Both the position numbers and the translations under genes were made by a program. The notes under the pieces are model-generated. The model did no database searches. It was not told where the DNA came from and saw only the letters and a list, made by a program, of their open reading frames with translations. From assembly GCF_017939705.1 (NCBI RefSeq), contig NZ_JAGKSQ010000002.1:248001-312000 (forward strand): DNA of 64,000 nt, written 5' to 3'. This DNA comes from Halalkalibacter suaedae (lineage in GTDB: Bacteria; Bacillota; Bacilli; Bacillales; Bacillaceae_D). Below are positions 25,347-34,327 of the stretch, one piece after another (position 1 is the stretch's first letter; each line of letters begins with the position of its first letter).

Positions 25347-26411
25347 TTGAGTAGATCGACTCGGAAAATAGATCATATTAACCATGCATTAAAAACAGGA
25401 CAAAGTCGTTTTCATGGTTTTGACGATGTTACTTTTGTTCATAATAGTATCCCTGAGTCGAAGGTTGAAGCTATCAGTCTCTCATCTATAATCGGCGAAC
25501 TTCATTTAAGTTCGCCGATTTTTATTAATGCAATGACTGGTGGCGGTGGCGAAAAAACTGAACAGATTAATCGAGAATTTGCTGAAGTTGCAGCTGAAAC
25601 AGGTGTTGCGATGGCAGTTGGTTCACAAATGTCTGCGATTCGTGATGTAGAACAACGACGAAGTTATCAAATTGTTAGAAAAGCAAATCCAAGTGGAGTT
25701 GTTTTCGCAAACCTTGGTAGTGAAGCAACCGTTGAACAAGCAAAACAGGCTGTTGATATGTTAGAGGCAAATGCAATGCAAATCCATTTGAATATCATTC
25801 AGGAATTAGTAATGCCAGAGGGCGATCGTGATTTCAGTAATACATTGACTCGAATTGAATCAATTGTTCGTCATTTGGATGTTCCTGTTGTCGTCAAAGA
25901 AGTTGGCTTTGGAATGAGTAAAGAGACTGTTGATAGACTAGCCTCAGTCGGGGTGTCTATTGTAGATATAGGTGGCTATGGGGGAACTAATTTTTCTAAA
26001 ATAGAAAATGAACGTAGAGAAAGACGCTTAAGTGTATTTGAAGACTGGGGAATTTCAACAACCTGTTCTATCCTGGAAGCATGTTCGGTACAAAAAGATG
26101 TAGAAGTCATTGCTTCAGGAGGCATCCAATCATCACTAGACTTGGCTAAAGCGTTAGCGCTTGGGGCGAAAGCAGGTGGTTTTGCTGGTCATTTCCTTAG
26201 AATTCTAACGAATCAAGGTCAAGAGGCGTTAATCAAGGAAATAGAGACCATGCATATGGAGCTTCGTTATATATTAGCAGCCGTTCAAGCAGATAATCCT
26301 CTTGAATTAATGAATGTCCCTATCGTTTTATCTGGACAGACCTATCATTGGGCTAGTCAAAGAGGGATTGATCCGTTAAATTACAGCTTACGTACAGGAA
26401 AAGGATATTAA
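25347..26411 (+). CDS. fni: Type 2 isopentenyl-diphosphate delta-isomerase
   Basis: A 354-aa FMN- and NADPH-dependent IDI-2 enzyme that interconverts IPP and DMAPP. Typical segments are [37 protein letters not shown] and [22 protein letters not shown] 25347 is preferred: AGGTG lies eight bases upstream and the family starts with the segment RKxDHINHAL, whereas GTG 25341 is only two bases from that site. It supplies precursors for the heptaprenyl chain made by HepS/HepT in this window. B. subtilis has fni (ypgA) at the same place. Confidence 0.93.
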   Translation: MSRSTRKIDHINHALKTGQSRFHGFDDVTFVHNSIPESKVEAISLSSIIGELHLSSPIFINAMTGGGGEKTEQINREFAEVAAETGVAMAVGSQMSAIRDVEQRRSYQIVRKANPSGVVFANLGSEATVEQAKQAVDMLEANAMQIHLNIIQELVMPEGDRDFSNTLTRIESIVRHLDVPVVVKEVGFGMSKETVDRLASVGVSIVDIGGYGGTNFSKIENERRERRLSVFEDWGISTTCSILEACSVQKDVEVIASGGIQSSLDLAKALALGAKAGGFAGHFLRILTNQGQEALIKEIETMHMELRYILAAVQADNPLELMNVPIVLSGQTYHWASQRGIDPLNYSLRTGKGY

Positions 26412-26428
26412 AGATAAGGATTTAGGAA

Positions 26429-26460
26429 ATCCCCAAAAGACAATTGTCTTTTGGGGATTT
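26429..26460. terminator. Bidirectional terminator between fni and ypzI
   Basis: Perfect 32-base palindrome centred at 26444/26445 (AATCCCCAAAAGACAATT and its complement) between convergent genes. T-rich sequence follows on the plus side. Confidence 0.85.
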
Positions 26461-26462
26461 CT

Positions 26463-26597
26463 TTATTTGCGTTGTTGCTCTCTTGCCTCTTCTGGACTTT
26501 GTAATTCACTAGCCCCTGAGTACTTTATGCTTTGATCGCGATCTGATTCAACTCGGTTAGATTCTTTTAGCTTCTGTTCTTGACGATCTTTTCCCAT
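26463..26597 (-). CDS. ypzI: YpzI-family small protein
   Basis: A 44-aa hydrophilic protein starting MGKDRQEQKLKES, read on the minus strand from ATG at 26597 with a strong GAGGAGG site about eight bases upstream. It is highly charged and without cysteine or membrane segment. The sequence and place between fni and yphA match the YpzI family of B. subtilis. Too short for routine ORF cut-offs. Function unknown. Confidence 0.8.
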   Translation of the reverse strand: MGKDRQEQKLKESNRVESDRDQSIKYSGASELQSPEEAREQQRK

Positions 26598-26722
26598 TAT
26601 TCATACCTCCTCAGAAAACCTAAATTTCAACGCTTATTTTGCCCTTTTTCTACTCTTTCTATGTATCAAAATGGTTAAAATTATTCCTGTTCGTCGATAC
26701 TTTAGTAAGAGGAGGGGAAGAA

Positions 26723-27352
26723 ATGGACGGGGTTTTTTTATATTGGTTTGGGTGGGGATTTTGGATTATCATTACCTTTTTATGGACTAAATCATCAAAG
26801 CGTTTTTGGAGTGCATTTGCCATTTTGCTTTTGTTATGTCTTTTTCCGATAACGATAACGATAAGTGAACGAACCTTTCACATTGTGTTTTTATTATTTT
26901 TGCTATTTATTTATTACCAAATTGGACAATTTAAGAAAAGACAAAAATATTTCAGCTTTCCGATTTCCACGATTGGCATTGCCGCGTTTTATGCAGGATT
27001 TCAATTCATACTGATCTTTGATCCCGTTGTCCAAATAATCGATAGTCGTTGGATGATTGGAAGTGTATCAGCAATGTTAGCTTATTTAATGTCAAATACG
27101 TTTAAAACAAGGCTTATTCTTGGTATTGTTGGTGTTATGCACGGGGAGCTGTTAGTTAAGTTTAATGAGAATTTTTTTGATACTAGTAGTGCGATTGGTA
27201 GTGCCTATTTTTTTGATGTGTTGGCAATTATTTGTAGTATTTATGGAGTCGGTTGGTTGTTACGAATGCTCTCGATCACACTTTCTAAAATGGCTTCATC
27301 CCAATTAAAATGGAGAAATGGTCGACAATATTCGGGAAATCAGATAAAATGA
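26723..27352 (+). CDS. yphA: YphA-like integral membrane protein
   Basis: A 209-aa membrane protein with about six hydrophobic helices (for example FAILLLLCLFPITITI and HIVFLLFLLFIYYQI) and a basic C-terminal tail. ATG 26723 has AGGAGGGG upstream; earlier in-frame ATG codons have none. The location between fni/ypzI and der equals yphA in B. subtilis, and length is similar. No catalytic motif is visible and the function is unknown. Confidence 0.75.
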   Translation: MDGVFLYWFGWGFWIIITFLWTKSSKRFWSAFAILLLLCLFPITITISERTFHIVFLLFLLFIYYQIGQFKKRQKYFSFPISTIGIAAFYAGFQFILIFDPVVQIIDSRWMIGSVSAMLAYLMSNTFKTRLILGIVGVMHGELLVKFNENFFDTSSAIGSAYFFDVLAIICSIYGVGWLLRMLSITLSKMASSQLKWRNGRQYSGNQIK

Positions 27353-27401
27353 ACAAGTTGTAAAGAAATACTTGGAAATTTAGAAGGAAGGTTGTGACTG
27401 A

Positions 27402-28715
27402 ATGTCAAAGCCAGTTGTAGCAATAGTGGGACGTCCAAATGTCGGGAAATCAACAATTTTTAATCGAATAGTAGGAGAAAGAGTAGCCATTGTAGAGGAT
27501 ATGCCAGGTGTTACTCGTGATCGTATATACAGCAGAGGTGAATGGTTAAATCGTGAATTTAACCTAATTGACACTGGAGGTATTGAGCTTGGTGATGAAC
27601 CATTACTGATTCAAATGAGAGCACAAGCAGAGCTAGCGATTAAAGAAGCTGATGTGATTATTTTTATTGTTAATGGAAGAGAAGGAATTACTGCAGCCGA
27701 TCAAGAAGTATCTAAAATCTTATTCCGCTCAGACAAGCCGGTCGTTCTTGGTGTAAATAAAATTGATAATCCAGAAATGCATGAAGAATTATACGAATTT
27801 TACTCTTTAGGGATGGATACACCTTACCCTATTTCAGGCTCACACGGACTAGGATTAGGGGATCTTCTTGATGCCGTTATCAATCATTTTCCTGAAGAAC
27901 AAGAAGATCCGTATGATGAGGATACCATCCGCATATCATTAATTGGACGACCTAATGTTGGAAAATCGTCTATTGTCAATGCAATGCTTGGCGAAGAACG
28001 CGTAATTGTGAGTAATATTCCTGGAACGACTCGCGATGCAATTGACACACCTTTTTCGCGGGATGATCAAGATTATGTCTTGATCGATACGGCAGGTATG
28101 AGAAAACGCGGAAAAGTTTACGAGGCTACTGAAAAGTACAGTGTCCTGCGTTCACTAAAAGCAATTGAACGTTCGAATGTCGTTCTCGTTGTAATTAATG
28201 CAGAGGAGGGACTAATTGAACAAGATAAAAAGATTGCTGGTTATGCACACGAGGCAGGACGAGCGGTTATCATTGTTGTCAACAAATGGGATGCAATTGA
28301 AAAAGACGACAAAACAATGAAAAACTTTGAAACGAAACTAAGAGAAGAGCTCTTATTCTTAACGTATGCGCCAATCTTATTTGTTTCAGCTTTGAAAAAG
28401 CAACGTCTCCAGCATGTGCTACCAATGGTACTTAAGGTTTCACAAAACCACTCACTACGTGTACCTACAAACGTGTTGAATGATATGATTATGGATGCTG
28501 TTGCAATGAACCCTACACCAACCGATAAGGGGAAGCGTTTAAAGATTAATTATGTGACACAGGTTGCTGTCGAACCACCAACTTTTGTTTTCTTCGTAAA
28601 TGAACCAGAATTGATGCATTTTTCATATGAACGGTTTTTAGAAAATCGCTTAAGAGCAACTTTTGAATTTGAAGGAACGCCGATTAAAATTTTTGCTAGA
28701 AAGAAAAATGTGTAA
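27402..28715 (+). CDS. der: GTPase Der (EngA), ribosome assembly
   Basis: A 437-aa protein with two tandem G domains and a C-terminal KH-like domain, the hallmark of Der. G1 motifs GRPNVGKS occur at residues 10-17 and again near 183; both DTxG switch II motifs and both NKxD motifs (NKID, NKWD) are present. Der is essential for 50S subunit maturation. AGAAGGAAGG lies upstream of the ATG. The order yphA-der-(plsY)-gpsA follows B. subtilis except for the inserted plsY. Confidence 0.96.
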   Translation: MSKPVVAIVGRPNVGKSTIFNRIVGERVAIVEDMPGVTRDRIYSRGEWLNREFNLIDTGGIELGDEPLLIQMRAQAELAIKEADVIIFIVNGREGITAADQEVSKILFRSDKPVVLGVNKIDNPEMHEELYEFYSLGMDTPYPISGSHGLGLGDLLDAVINHFPEEQEDPYDEDTIRISLIGRPNVGKSSIVNAMLGEERVIVSNIPGTTRDAIDTPFSRDDQDYVLIDTAGMRKRGKVYEATEKYSVLRSLKAIERSNVVLVVINAEEGLIEQDKKIAGYAHEAGRAVIIVVNKWDAIEKDDKTMKNFETKLREELLFLTYAPILFVSALKKQRLQHVLPMVLKVSQNHSLRVPTNVLNDMIMDAVAMNPTPTDKGKRLKINYVTQVAVEPPTFVFFVNEPELMHFSYERFLENRLRATFEFEGTPIKIFARKKNV

Positions 28716-28747
28716 AAGGGAGAGAGAGCGATATGGAGGAAGGAACA

Positions 28748-29356
28748 ATGGCTATTGCCCTCATATTCGTCATAATTTTCAGTTATTTACTCGGTTCGAT
28801 TAGCTTTAGTTATTTAATCGCAAAAAAAATTAGGAAAGTCGACATTCGTCAACATGGAAGTGGGAATGCAGGTGCGACAAATACCTTACGTGTTCTTGGT
28901 GTAGGCCCTGCTGTTGCTGTACTTTCACTTGATATACTTAAGGGGATTGCGGCTGTCTGGTTTGGTGTGCTACTAGCTCCAGATAACATGGGTGTATTTC
29001 CAGCATTAGCCGGATTCGCGGCCATTATTGGCCATAACTGGCCAATATATTATGGTTTTCGTGGGGGGAAAGGGGTAGCGACAACAATTGGTGTTTTAGC
29101 TACTTTAGTATTTTTACCAGCTCTGATTGCCGGAATTATTGCCATACTTAGTATCATTTTTACAAAGTATGTCTCTCTAGGATCTCTTATATTTGTCATT
29201 GGTACATCGATTGTGACATTTATCATGGGTGATTATCCAGATGCCTATTTCTATTTGACAATTGTTGTAGCTCTTTTATCTTTATGGAGACATCGTACTA
29301 ATGTTCAACGTCTTTTATCTGGAAATGAGAGTCGTATTGGTCAAAAAACAAAATAG
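28748..29356 (+). CDS. plsY: Acyl-phosphate:glycerol-3-phosphate acyltransferase PlsY
   Basis: A 202-aa membrane enzyme that acylates glycerol-3-phosphate from acyl-phosphate, the first step of phospholipid synthesis. The three PlsY motifs are visible: HGSGNAGATNTLR, the GHNWPIYYGFRGGKGVATT segment and a final charged motif. ATG 28748 is preferred over 28733 because GGAGGAAGG lies between them. It sits immediately before gpsA, which makes its substrate. In B. subtilis 168 plsY (yneS) is at a different locus. Confidence 0.93.
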   Translation: MAIALIFVIIFSYLLGSISFSYLIAKKIRKVDIRQHGSGNAGATNTLRVLGVGPAVAVLSLDILKGIAAVWFGVLLAPDNMGVFPALAGFAAIIGHNWPIYYGFRGGKGVATTIGVLATLVFLPALIAGIIAILSIIFTKYVSLGSLIFVIGTSIVTFIMGDYPDAYFYLTIVVALLSLWRHRTNVQRLLSGNESRIGQKTK

Positions 29357-29387
29357 TTTAATCTGAAGTTTGGGAGGGAATTGTGTG

Positions 29388-30437
29388 ATGAAGAAGGTTG
29401 CTGTCATTGGTGCAGGAAGTTGGGGAACAGCTCTAGCGATGGTTTTAGCGGATAATGGGCATGATGTCCGACTTTGGGGGAGAAGGAAAGAGCAGATTGA
29501 TGAAATCAACCATCAGAAAACAAACTCTAAATACTTACCAGGTATTACTCTTCCTTCACAAATAAAAGGTCATTATATCCTAGCAGATGCCGTTAAAGAT
29601 ACAGAGATTATCTTACTGGTTGTCCCTACTAAAGCAATGAGAGAAACAGTTCAGGAGCTTAAACTAATCATATCTCGTGATGTCACGGTCATCCACGCTA
29701 GTAAAGGGATTGAGCCAGGTACACATAAGCGAATATCAGAAATTATTGAAGAGGAATTTACAGGTTCTAACTTCTTAAAGCATGTTGTCGTTCTCTCAGG
29801 TCCAAGTCATGCAGAAGAAGTCAGTAAACATCAACCGACAACCGTTACTGTTTCCTCAAAGAGTGAACAGGCGTCAGAACTCGCTCAGGATTTATTCTTT
29901 AATCAATATTTCCGTGTCTATACAAATCCTGATTTAATTGGTGTTGAAATCGGTGGTGCTTTAAAAAATATTATTGCACTTGTTTGTGGGCTAACTGAAG
30001 GACTAGGTCTAGGGGATAATACGAAAGCAGCGATTATGACAAGAGGGTTAACTGAGATTGCCCGGATTGGTATGGCACTTGGTGCAAACCCAATGACATT
30101 TGCTGGTCTTTCCGGTTTAGGTGATTTAATTGTTACGTGCACGAGCATTCATTCGAGAAATTACCGTGCAGGTCAGTTACTTGGACAAGGAAAGACATTA
30201 GAAGAAGTTCTTGATACAATGGGTATGGTTGTTGAAGGAATTCGAACAACGAAAGCTACATATGAATTAGCTAAACAAATAAATGTTGAAATGCCAATTA
30301 CAAACGCATTATATAAAGTTTTATTTGAACAGCTTAGTCCAAAGGAGGCAACTGGTGAGCTGATGGGTCGTGTCAAAAAACATGAAGTTGAACGATTGCC
30401 AACAGATCTCTTGCAAGCTGATTTTAAAGAGGACTAA
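29388..30437 (+). CDS. gpsA: Glycerol-3-phosphate dehydrogenase [NAD(P)+]
   Basis: A 349-aa enzyme that reduces dihydroxyacetone phosphate to sn-glycerol-3-phosphate. The Rossmann motif GAGSWGTALA is at residues 8-17; LSGPSHAEEV and the catalytic-lysine segment GALKNIIAL follow. ATG 29388 has GGGAGGG about nine bases upstream, while 29370 has none. Placement next to plsY couples supply and use of glycerol-3-phosphate. A strong terminator follows. Confidence 0.95.
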   Translation: MKKVAVIGAGSWGTALAMVLADNGHDVRLWGRRKEQIDEINHQKTNSKYLPGITLPSQIKGHYILADAVKDTEIILLVVPTKAMRETVQELKLIISRDVTVIHASKGIEPGTHKRISEIIEEEFTGSNFLKHVVVLSGPSHAEEVSKHQPTTVTVSSKSEQASELAQDLFFNQYFRVYTNPDLIGVEIGGALKNIIALVCGLTEGLGLGDNTKAAIMTRGLTEIARIGMALGANPMTFAGLSGLGDLIVTCTSIHSRNYRAGQLLGQGKTLEEVLDTMGMVVEGIRTTKATYELAKQINVEMPITNALYKVLFEQLSPKEATGELMGRVKKHEVERLPTDLLQADFKED

Positions 30438-30451
30438 TTCTGAACAAAAGA

Positions 30452-30492
30452 AAAAAACCGCTGAAAATGGTGAAATCCATCAGCGGTTTTTT
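30452..30492 (+). terminator. Intrinsic terminator after gpsA
   Basis: Thirteen-bp arms AAAAAACCGCTGA / TCAGCGGTTTTTT (30452-30464, 30480-30492), potentially bidirectional. Confidence 0.88.
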
Positions 30493-30548
30493 CGATGTGA
30501 AAATAGATATTTAACCAATAATCAGCCATTCTTTTCTTGCAAGCATGC

Positions 30549-30575
30549 ACCATCTTCGTTCTTCGGCATATGATA
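30549..30575 (+). promoter_or_regulatory. Candidate SigK promoter for the spoVIF homologue
   Basis: An AC at 30549-30550 is followed after 16 bases by CATATGATA (30567-30575), which fits the SigK pattern AC-N16/17-CATAnnnTA. It is 31 bases ahead of the gene start, leaving room for the GGGAGGG ribosome binding site. Confidence 0.55.
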
Positions 30576-30606
30576 TGGTGATATTACGATTGAGGGAGGG
30601 CATCAC

Positions 30607-30867
30607 ATGTTTGGAAACAGTGACTTTATGGATCAAATCTCTAAGAAGACTAGTGTAAGACCAGATGAATTATTAAAGCTAGCAAACTCAGTAAGTAATG
30701 CAAACCTTCAAGATGAAGAAACAGTTAGACAATTAATTAAAGACGTAGCAAAACTAGCAAATAAAGAAGTAACAAAGGAAAAAGAAGATCAAATTGTTGA
30801 AGCGATTGTTAAAAACGATATGCCAATGGACTTTGCTTCGCTTGCTAAAATGTTCAATAAAAAATAA
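30607..30867 (+). CDS. spoVIF: Stage VI sporulation protein F (SpoVIF-like)
   Basis: An 86-aa helical, highly charged protein starting MFGNSDFMDQISKKTSV and containing the LANSVSNANLQDEETVRQLI segment typical of SpoVIF (YjcC) proteins. SpoVIF acts late in coat assembly in the mother cell. The ATG has GGGAGGG six bases upstream and a SigK-like promoter just ahead, consistent with that role. In B. subtilis spoVIF is at another locus; here it is inserted between gpsA and yphE. It is likely monocistronic, closed by the terminator at 30973. Confidence 0.8.
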   Translation: MFGNSDFMDQISKKTSVRPDELLKLANSVSNANLQDEETVRQLIKDVAKLANKEVTKEKEDQIVEAIVKNDMPMDFASLAKMFNKK

Positions 30868-30972
30868 AGTGTGTTAGGCGAAAACCACAGTCAATCAAGT
30901 GGCTTTTGCATATACTTTAAGGAACGAACATTACTACTATAGGGCTGTGTACTCGACGAAGGGTTTCGTCAG

Positions 30973-31011
30973 GGTTGAAGAAGTGTGCCCCCACTTCTTC
31001 AACCTTTTTTT
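30973..31011 (+). terminator. Strong intrinsic terminator after spoVIF
   Basis: Thirteen-bp perfect stem GGTTGAAGAAGTG / CACTTCTTCAACC with a six-base loop and seven T. Confidence 0.93.
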
Positions 31012-31029
31012 GCGGGACAAGCTAATGCT

Positions 31030-31082
31030 TCACAGATTGTCCAAAAGGGAAGAACGCTCTGCTGGACAATCTGTGATATACT
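31030..31082 (+). promoter_or_regulatory. Perfect 14-bp inverted repeat abutting an extended -10 upstream of yphE
   Basis: TCACAGATTGTCCA (31030-31043) and its exact complement (31063-31076) flank 19 bases. The right arm ends directly at TATACT (31077-31082), preceded by TGA, which is an extended -10. There is no T run, so it is not a simple terminator. It could be an operator or a 5' structure; see findings. Confidence 0.6.
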
Positions 31083-31118
31083 ATATGACAGAATTGTTAT
31101 GAAAGTGAGGAATCATTT

Positions 31119-31319
31119 GTGTCTCAAGCGTTGTTAAATATGTGGATTTCATTTATTGCTCTTGGTCTGATGTTTGTTTCAGCTGGTACGGCTATTTTTA
31201 GTCGTGCAAAATTAAAAGGCTGGCTGCAAACGACCGTTCTTGTTTTTTCTTTTATTTGTTTAATGATATCTGGAATTATTGTCTTTTTTATTGTTCTTGG
31301 TGGGCCGACATCTACATGA
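31119..31319 (+). CDS. yphE: YphE-like small membrane protein (DUF2768-like)
   Basis: A 66-aa protein with two hydrophobic helices (about residues 8-27 and 38-60) joined by a short basic loop (SRAKLKGW). The start is GTG 31119 with GTGAGG eight bases upstream. Length, topology and position before yphF and spoIVA match B. subtilis YphE. The function is unknown. Confidence 0.8.
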   Translation: MSQALLNMWISFIALGLMFVSAGTAIFSRAKLKGWLQTTVLVFSFICLMISGIIVFFIVLGGPTST

Positions 31320-31343
31320 TTATAAAGGAGTCATGATTGAGTA

Positions 31344-32066
31344 ATGAAACAAGTTTTGATAGGCAGTATTTGCTTCGTATTGTTATTGTTAACTGGTTGT
31401 TTTTTACCAGAAAATCAACGGATGGAAAATAGAGTGGCTTACCCAGATCAACTTGAATCTGTTCAATTTGCGATTAAGCAATTTAAGGAAGATACGGGAA
31501 TGCTTCCGATTCGAACATTTGATGAGAACACTTCATTATACAGCCGGTATATTATTGAATTTAATCAATTGATTCCTCGTTATCTCCAACAGCCGCCAGG
31601 TACAGCCTTTGAAAATGGCGGAGTGTTTCAATATGTACTTGTTAATGTCGAGGACGAGCCTGAGGTGAAAGTGATTGATCTAACTGCTCAGAAAGTAATT
31701 CAACAATACCAGCAACGTGTGAATGATTATATTAGACAGAATACGTATGCTCCAATTGAGGAAATTGTTGATGATGGCTTATTTAAGCTAGATTATGAAG
31801 AACTTGGTTATAAAGAAGACCCACATGTTCAAAGTCCATATTCAGATACCTTTTTACCACTTTTGTTTACAGCGGATCGGGAAGTGATTATTGATTATTC
31901 AATTGATCTTAATCTGATGTTATTAGAACACGATCATGCATTTAAAGAAGGTGAGGATATAAGATCGATCCTCTATAATCACTCTGCCTTTGTCCCTTCC
32001 CGAAGTGTTCCGTATGTACTTGATGAAAACGGCGAACCAGCATTTGCTATGAATTTAAGAAATTAA
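31344..32066 (+). CDS. yphF: YphF-like lipoprotein
   Basis: A 240-aa exported protein with a type II signal peptide and lipobox LLTGC, so Cys19 would be lipidated and the mature protein anchored outside the membrane. The rest is soluble and mixed alpha/beta without recognised catalytic residues. Position between yphE and spoIVA and the length match YphF of B. subtilis. A role linked to sporulation is suggested only by neighbourhood. Confidence 0.78.
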   Translation: MKQVLIGSICFVLLLLTGCFLPENQRMENRVAYPDQLESVQFAIKQFKEDTGMLPIRTFDENTSLYSRYIIEFNQLIPRYLQQPPGTAFENGGVFQYVLVNVEDEPEVKVIDLTAQKVIQQYQQRVNDYIRQNTYAPIEEIVDDGLFKLDYEELGYKEDPHVQSPYSDTFLPLLFTADREVIIDYSIDLNLMLLEHDHAFKEGEDIRSILYNHSAFVPSRSVPYVLDENGEPAFAMNLRN

Positions 32067-32088
32067 CTAGAAAAAGATGGTCTATTTT

Positions 32089-32132
32089 GCTTCTTCCATT
32101 GATATATATAATCAAAGGAAGGGGCATTTTTT
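32089..32132 (+). terminator. Intrinsic terminator after yphF
   Basis: A long stem (32089-32103 with 32111-32125, one A-A mismatch) GCTTCTTCC..TTGAT / ATCAA..GGAAGGGGC followed by six T. Confidence 0.85.
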
Positions 32133-32204
32133 GATTTTCCCCTTCTCGTTTGCCCAAACGAGAGACATCATCTTTCATTGGGTACAATTCTTTTTAAAAG
32201 AATA

Positions 32205-32234
32205 GTCATAAACCTTGTACAATTTCATAGATAT
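32205..32234 (+). promoter_or_regulatory. Candidate SigE-type promoter for spoIVA
   Basis: GTCATAAA at 32205 and CATAGATAT at 32226 roughly fit SigE -35 and -10 elements with a 13-base gap. spoIVA is SigE-dependent in B. subtilis. The match is approximate. Confidence 0.4.
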
Positions 32235-32299
32235 GATAGTGTCCAAGGTTTACGGAAAGAAGATGAATCTCAAATCTTTACTGATCGGGAGGGGATCAC

Positions 32300-33778
32300 G
32301 TGGAAAAGGTTGATATTTTTAAAGATATTGCTGAGCGTACAGGCGGCGATATTTATCTCGGAGTAGTAGGTGCGGTTCGAACAGGGAAGTCGACATTCAT
32401 TAAGAAATTTATGGAGCTAGTCGTTCTCCCGAATATTGAAAATGAATCAGAAAAAGCACGTGCACAGGATGAACTACCGCAAAGTGCAGCAGGAAAAACG
32501 ATTATGACAACGGAACCGAAATTTGTTCCAAATCAAGCTGTATCGGTCCATGTAGATGATGGTTTGGATGTCAATATACGTTTGGTAGATTGCGTTGGAT
32601 ACGCTGTACCGGGTGCGAAAGGGTACGAGGATGACAATGGTCCACGTATGATTAATACACCATGGTATGAGGAGCCAATTCCATTTCAAGAAGCAGCTGA
32701 AATTGGCACAAGAAAGGTAATCCAGGAGCATTCAACACTTGGAATTCTTGTAACAACTGACGGTTCGATTGGTGAAATCCCACGTCATGATTATAAAGAA
32801 TCAGAGGCACGTGTTGTAGAGGAATTAAAAGAGGTTGGCAAGCCATTTATTATGGTGGTAAATAGTGTTAGACCTCATCATCCAGATACAGAACAACTGC
32901 GTCAAAACTTAAGTGAGGAATACGATATTCCTGTATTATCAATGAGCATTGAAAGCATGACAGATCAGGATATTAATAATGTTCTTCGTGAAGTATTATA
33001 TGAATTCCCGGTTCATGAAGTGAACGTGAATCTTCCGAGCTGGGTTATGGTATTACGCGAGGATCACTGGTTACGTCAAAGCTATGAAGAATCTGTACGT
33101 GAAACAGTTAAAGATATCAAACGTCTTCGCGATGTTGATCGTGTTGTCGGACATTTTACTGAGTATGAATTTATTGATGACGCACGTCTTGCTGGGATTG
33201 AAATGGGCCAAGGTATTGCTGAAATCGATTTGTATGCACCAGATGACTTATATGATCAAGTGTTAAAAGAAGTTGTAGGTGTCGAAATTAGAGGTAAGGA
33301 TCATCTACTTCAACTTATGCAGGATTTTGCATATGCTAAAGAAGAGTATGACCAAGTTGCCGATGCATTAAGAATGGTGAAGCAAACAGGATACGGTATT
33401 GCTGCACCTGCCTTGTCGGATATGAGTCTTGATGAGCCGGAAATTATTCGTCAAGGATCCAGATTTGGTGTTCGATTAAAAGCCGTTGCTCCTTCGATTC
33501 ATATGATTAAAGTTGATGTTGAATCAGAGTTTGCTCCAATCATTGGCACAGAAAAGCAAAGTGAAGAGCTTGTTCGTTACTTAATGCAGGATTTTGAAGA
33601 AAATCCACTTTCAATTTGGAACTCTGATATTTTCGGACGTTCACTTAACTCAATTGTAAGAGAAGGGATTTCTGCAAAGCTATCACTAATGCCTGAAAAT
33701 GCACGCTATAAGTTGAAAGAAACATTAGAAAGAATAATTAACGAAGGATCCGGTGGACTTATCGCTATTATCCTTTAA
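32300..33778 (+). CDS. spoIVA: Stage IV sporulation protein A, spore coat morphogenetic ATPase
   Basis: A 492-aa protein, the cytoskeletal basement layer of the spore coat that polymerises with ATP hydrolysis on the forespore surface. The Walker A GAVRTGKS is at residues 24-31, and the C-terminus ends EGSGGLIAIIL, the conserved tail needed for localisation. Length equals B. subtilis SpoIVA (492). The start is GTG 32300 with GGGAGGGG about eight bases upstream. It is monocistronic, with terminators before and after. Confidence 0.97.
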   Translation: MEKVDIFKDIAERTGGDIYLGVVGAVRTGKSTFIKKFMELVVLPNIENESEKARAQDELPQSAAGKTIMTTEPKFVPNQAVSVHVDDGLDVNIRLVDCVGYAVPGAKGYEDDNGPRMINTPWYEEPIPFQEAAEIGTRKVIQEHSTLGILVTTDGSIGEIPRHDYKESEARVVEELKEVGKPFIMVVNSVRPHHPDTEQLRQNLSEEYDIPVLSMSIESMTDQDINNVLREVLYEFPVHEVNVNLPSWVMVLREDHWLRQSYEESVRETVKDIKRLRDVDRVVGHFTEYEFIDDARLAGIEMGQGIAEIDLYAPDDLYDQVLKEVVGVEIRGKDHLLQLMQDFAYAKEEYDQVADALRMVKQTGYGIAAPALSDMSLDEPEIIRQGSRFGVRLKAVAPSIHMIKVDVESEFAPIIGTEKQSEELVRYLMQDFEENPLSIWNSDIFGRSLNSIVREGISAKLSLMPENARYKLKETLERIINEGSGGLIAIIL

Positions 33779-33784
33779 TTATCC

Positions 33785-33818
33785 AAAGCCTGTAATGAGA
33801 CAACTCGTTACAGGCTTT
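33785..33818 (+). terminator. Intrinsic terminator after spoIVA
   Basis: Fifteen-bp stem AAAGCCTGTAATGAG / CTCGTTACAGGCTTT (one G-T pair) with an ACAA tetraloop. Confidence 0.92.
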
Positions 33819-34025
33819 TAATTGATATAGAAAGCGAAGTGCAGTTTATAAGTCACTATTGTTAGATCTAGTCTTTTGCTTTCTTACTGAGCAATATGCT
33901 AAGATTTTTAGAAATGAAAACGATTGATCAATACAGCTAATCAGAATAATTTATGTTAATATAGTAAGATACAGACTTTACATATTCATGATAGCTGAGA
34001 TAAGACTAAGACAGGAGAGTATAGA
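33819..34025. other. Gap where hbs and folE would be expected
   Basis: No coding frame is visible. An imperfect inverted repeat AGAAAGCGAAG (33829-33839) / CTTTTGCTTTCT (33873-33884) encloses the near-palindrome TTAGATCTAG. The region before mtrB is AT-rich with possible but unconvincing promoter hexamers. In B. subtilis hbs and folE (mtrA) lie between spoIVA and mtrB. Confidence 0.6.
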
Positions 34026-34244
34026 ATGGCTAATAATAATGATTTTTTTGTAATTAAAGCAAAGGAAAATGGGGTTAATGTAATTGGATTAACTCGTGGT
34101 TCTGATACAAGATTTCATCACTCGGAAAAATTAGATAAAGGAGAAGTGATGATTGCTCAATTTACTGAACATACGTCGGCGGTGAAAATTAGAGGGAAAG
34201 CAACGATTCAGACAAGTCATGGTACGGTTGATACAGATGAGTAG
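34026..34244 (+). CDS. mtrB: Tryptophan RNA-binding attenuation protein TRAP
   Basis: A 72-aa protein with the TRAP sequence: [20 protein letters not shown], the RNA-contact segment [25 protein letters not shown] and a short tail. TRAP forms an 11-mer ring that, with tryptophan bound, wraps RNA containing G/UAG repeats. Its expected target is the trp leader at 43454-43672, which shows such repeats. ACAGGAGAG precedes the ATG. The B. subtilis partner gene folE (mtrA) is not adjacent here. Confidence 0.96.
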   Translation: MANNNDFFVIKAKENGVNVIGLTRGSDTRFHHSEKLDKGEVMIAQFTEHTSAVKIRGKATIQTSHGTVDTDE

Positions 34245-34273
34245 CTTTTCATTTAGCTTAGACTGACCGGCTA

Positions 34274-34282
34274 TGGTATACT
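34274..34282 (+). promoter_or_regulatory. Extended -10 promoter ahead of hepS
   Basis: TGG directly before TATACT (34277-34282); the -35 region is weak. It is 46 bases upstream of hepS and could drive hepS to hepT. Confidence 0.55.
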
Positions 34283-34327
34283 AACTTAGATTATTATAAA
34301 TGTTGGACGGAATTTGGGGGACAGAGT

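Noticed and set aside
30899-31102. 67-aa plus-strand ORF after spoVIF
   Set aside because: It runs straight through the strong terminator and the 14-bp inverted repeat, has no ribosome binding site and looks random.
32178-32366. 62-aa ORF overlapping the spoIVA start
   Set aside because: It crosses the spoIVA promoter and ribosome binding site in another frame and has no site of its own.
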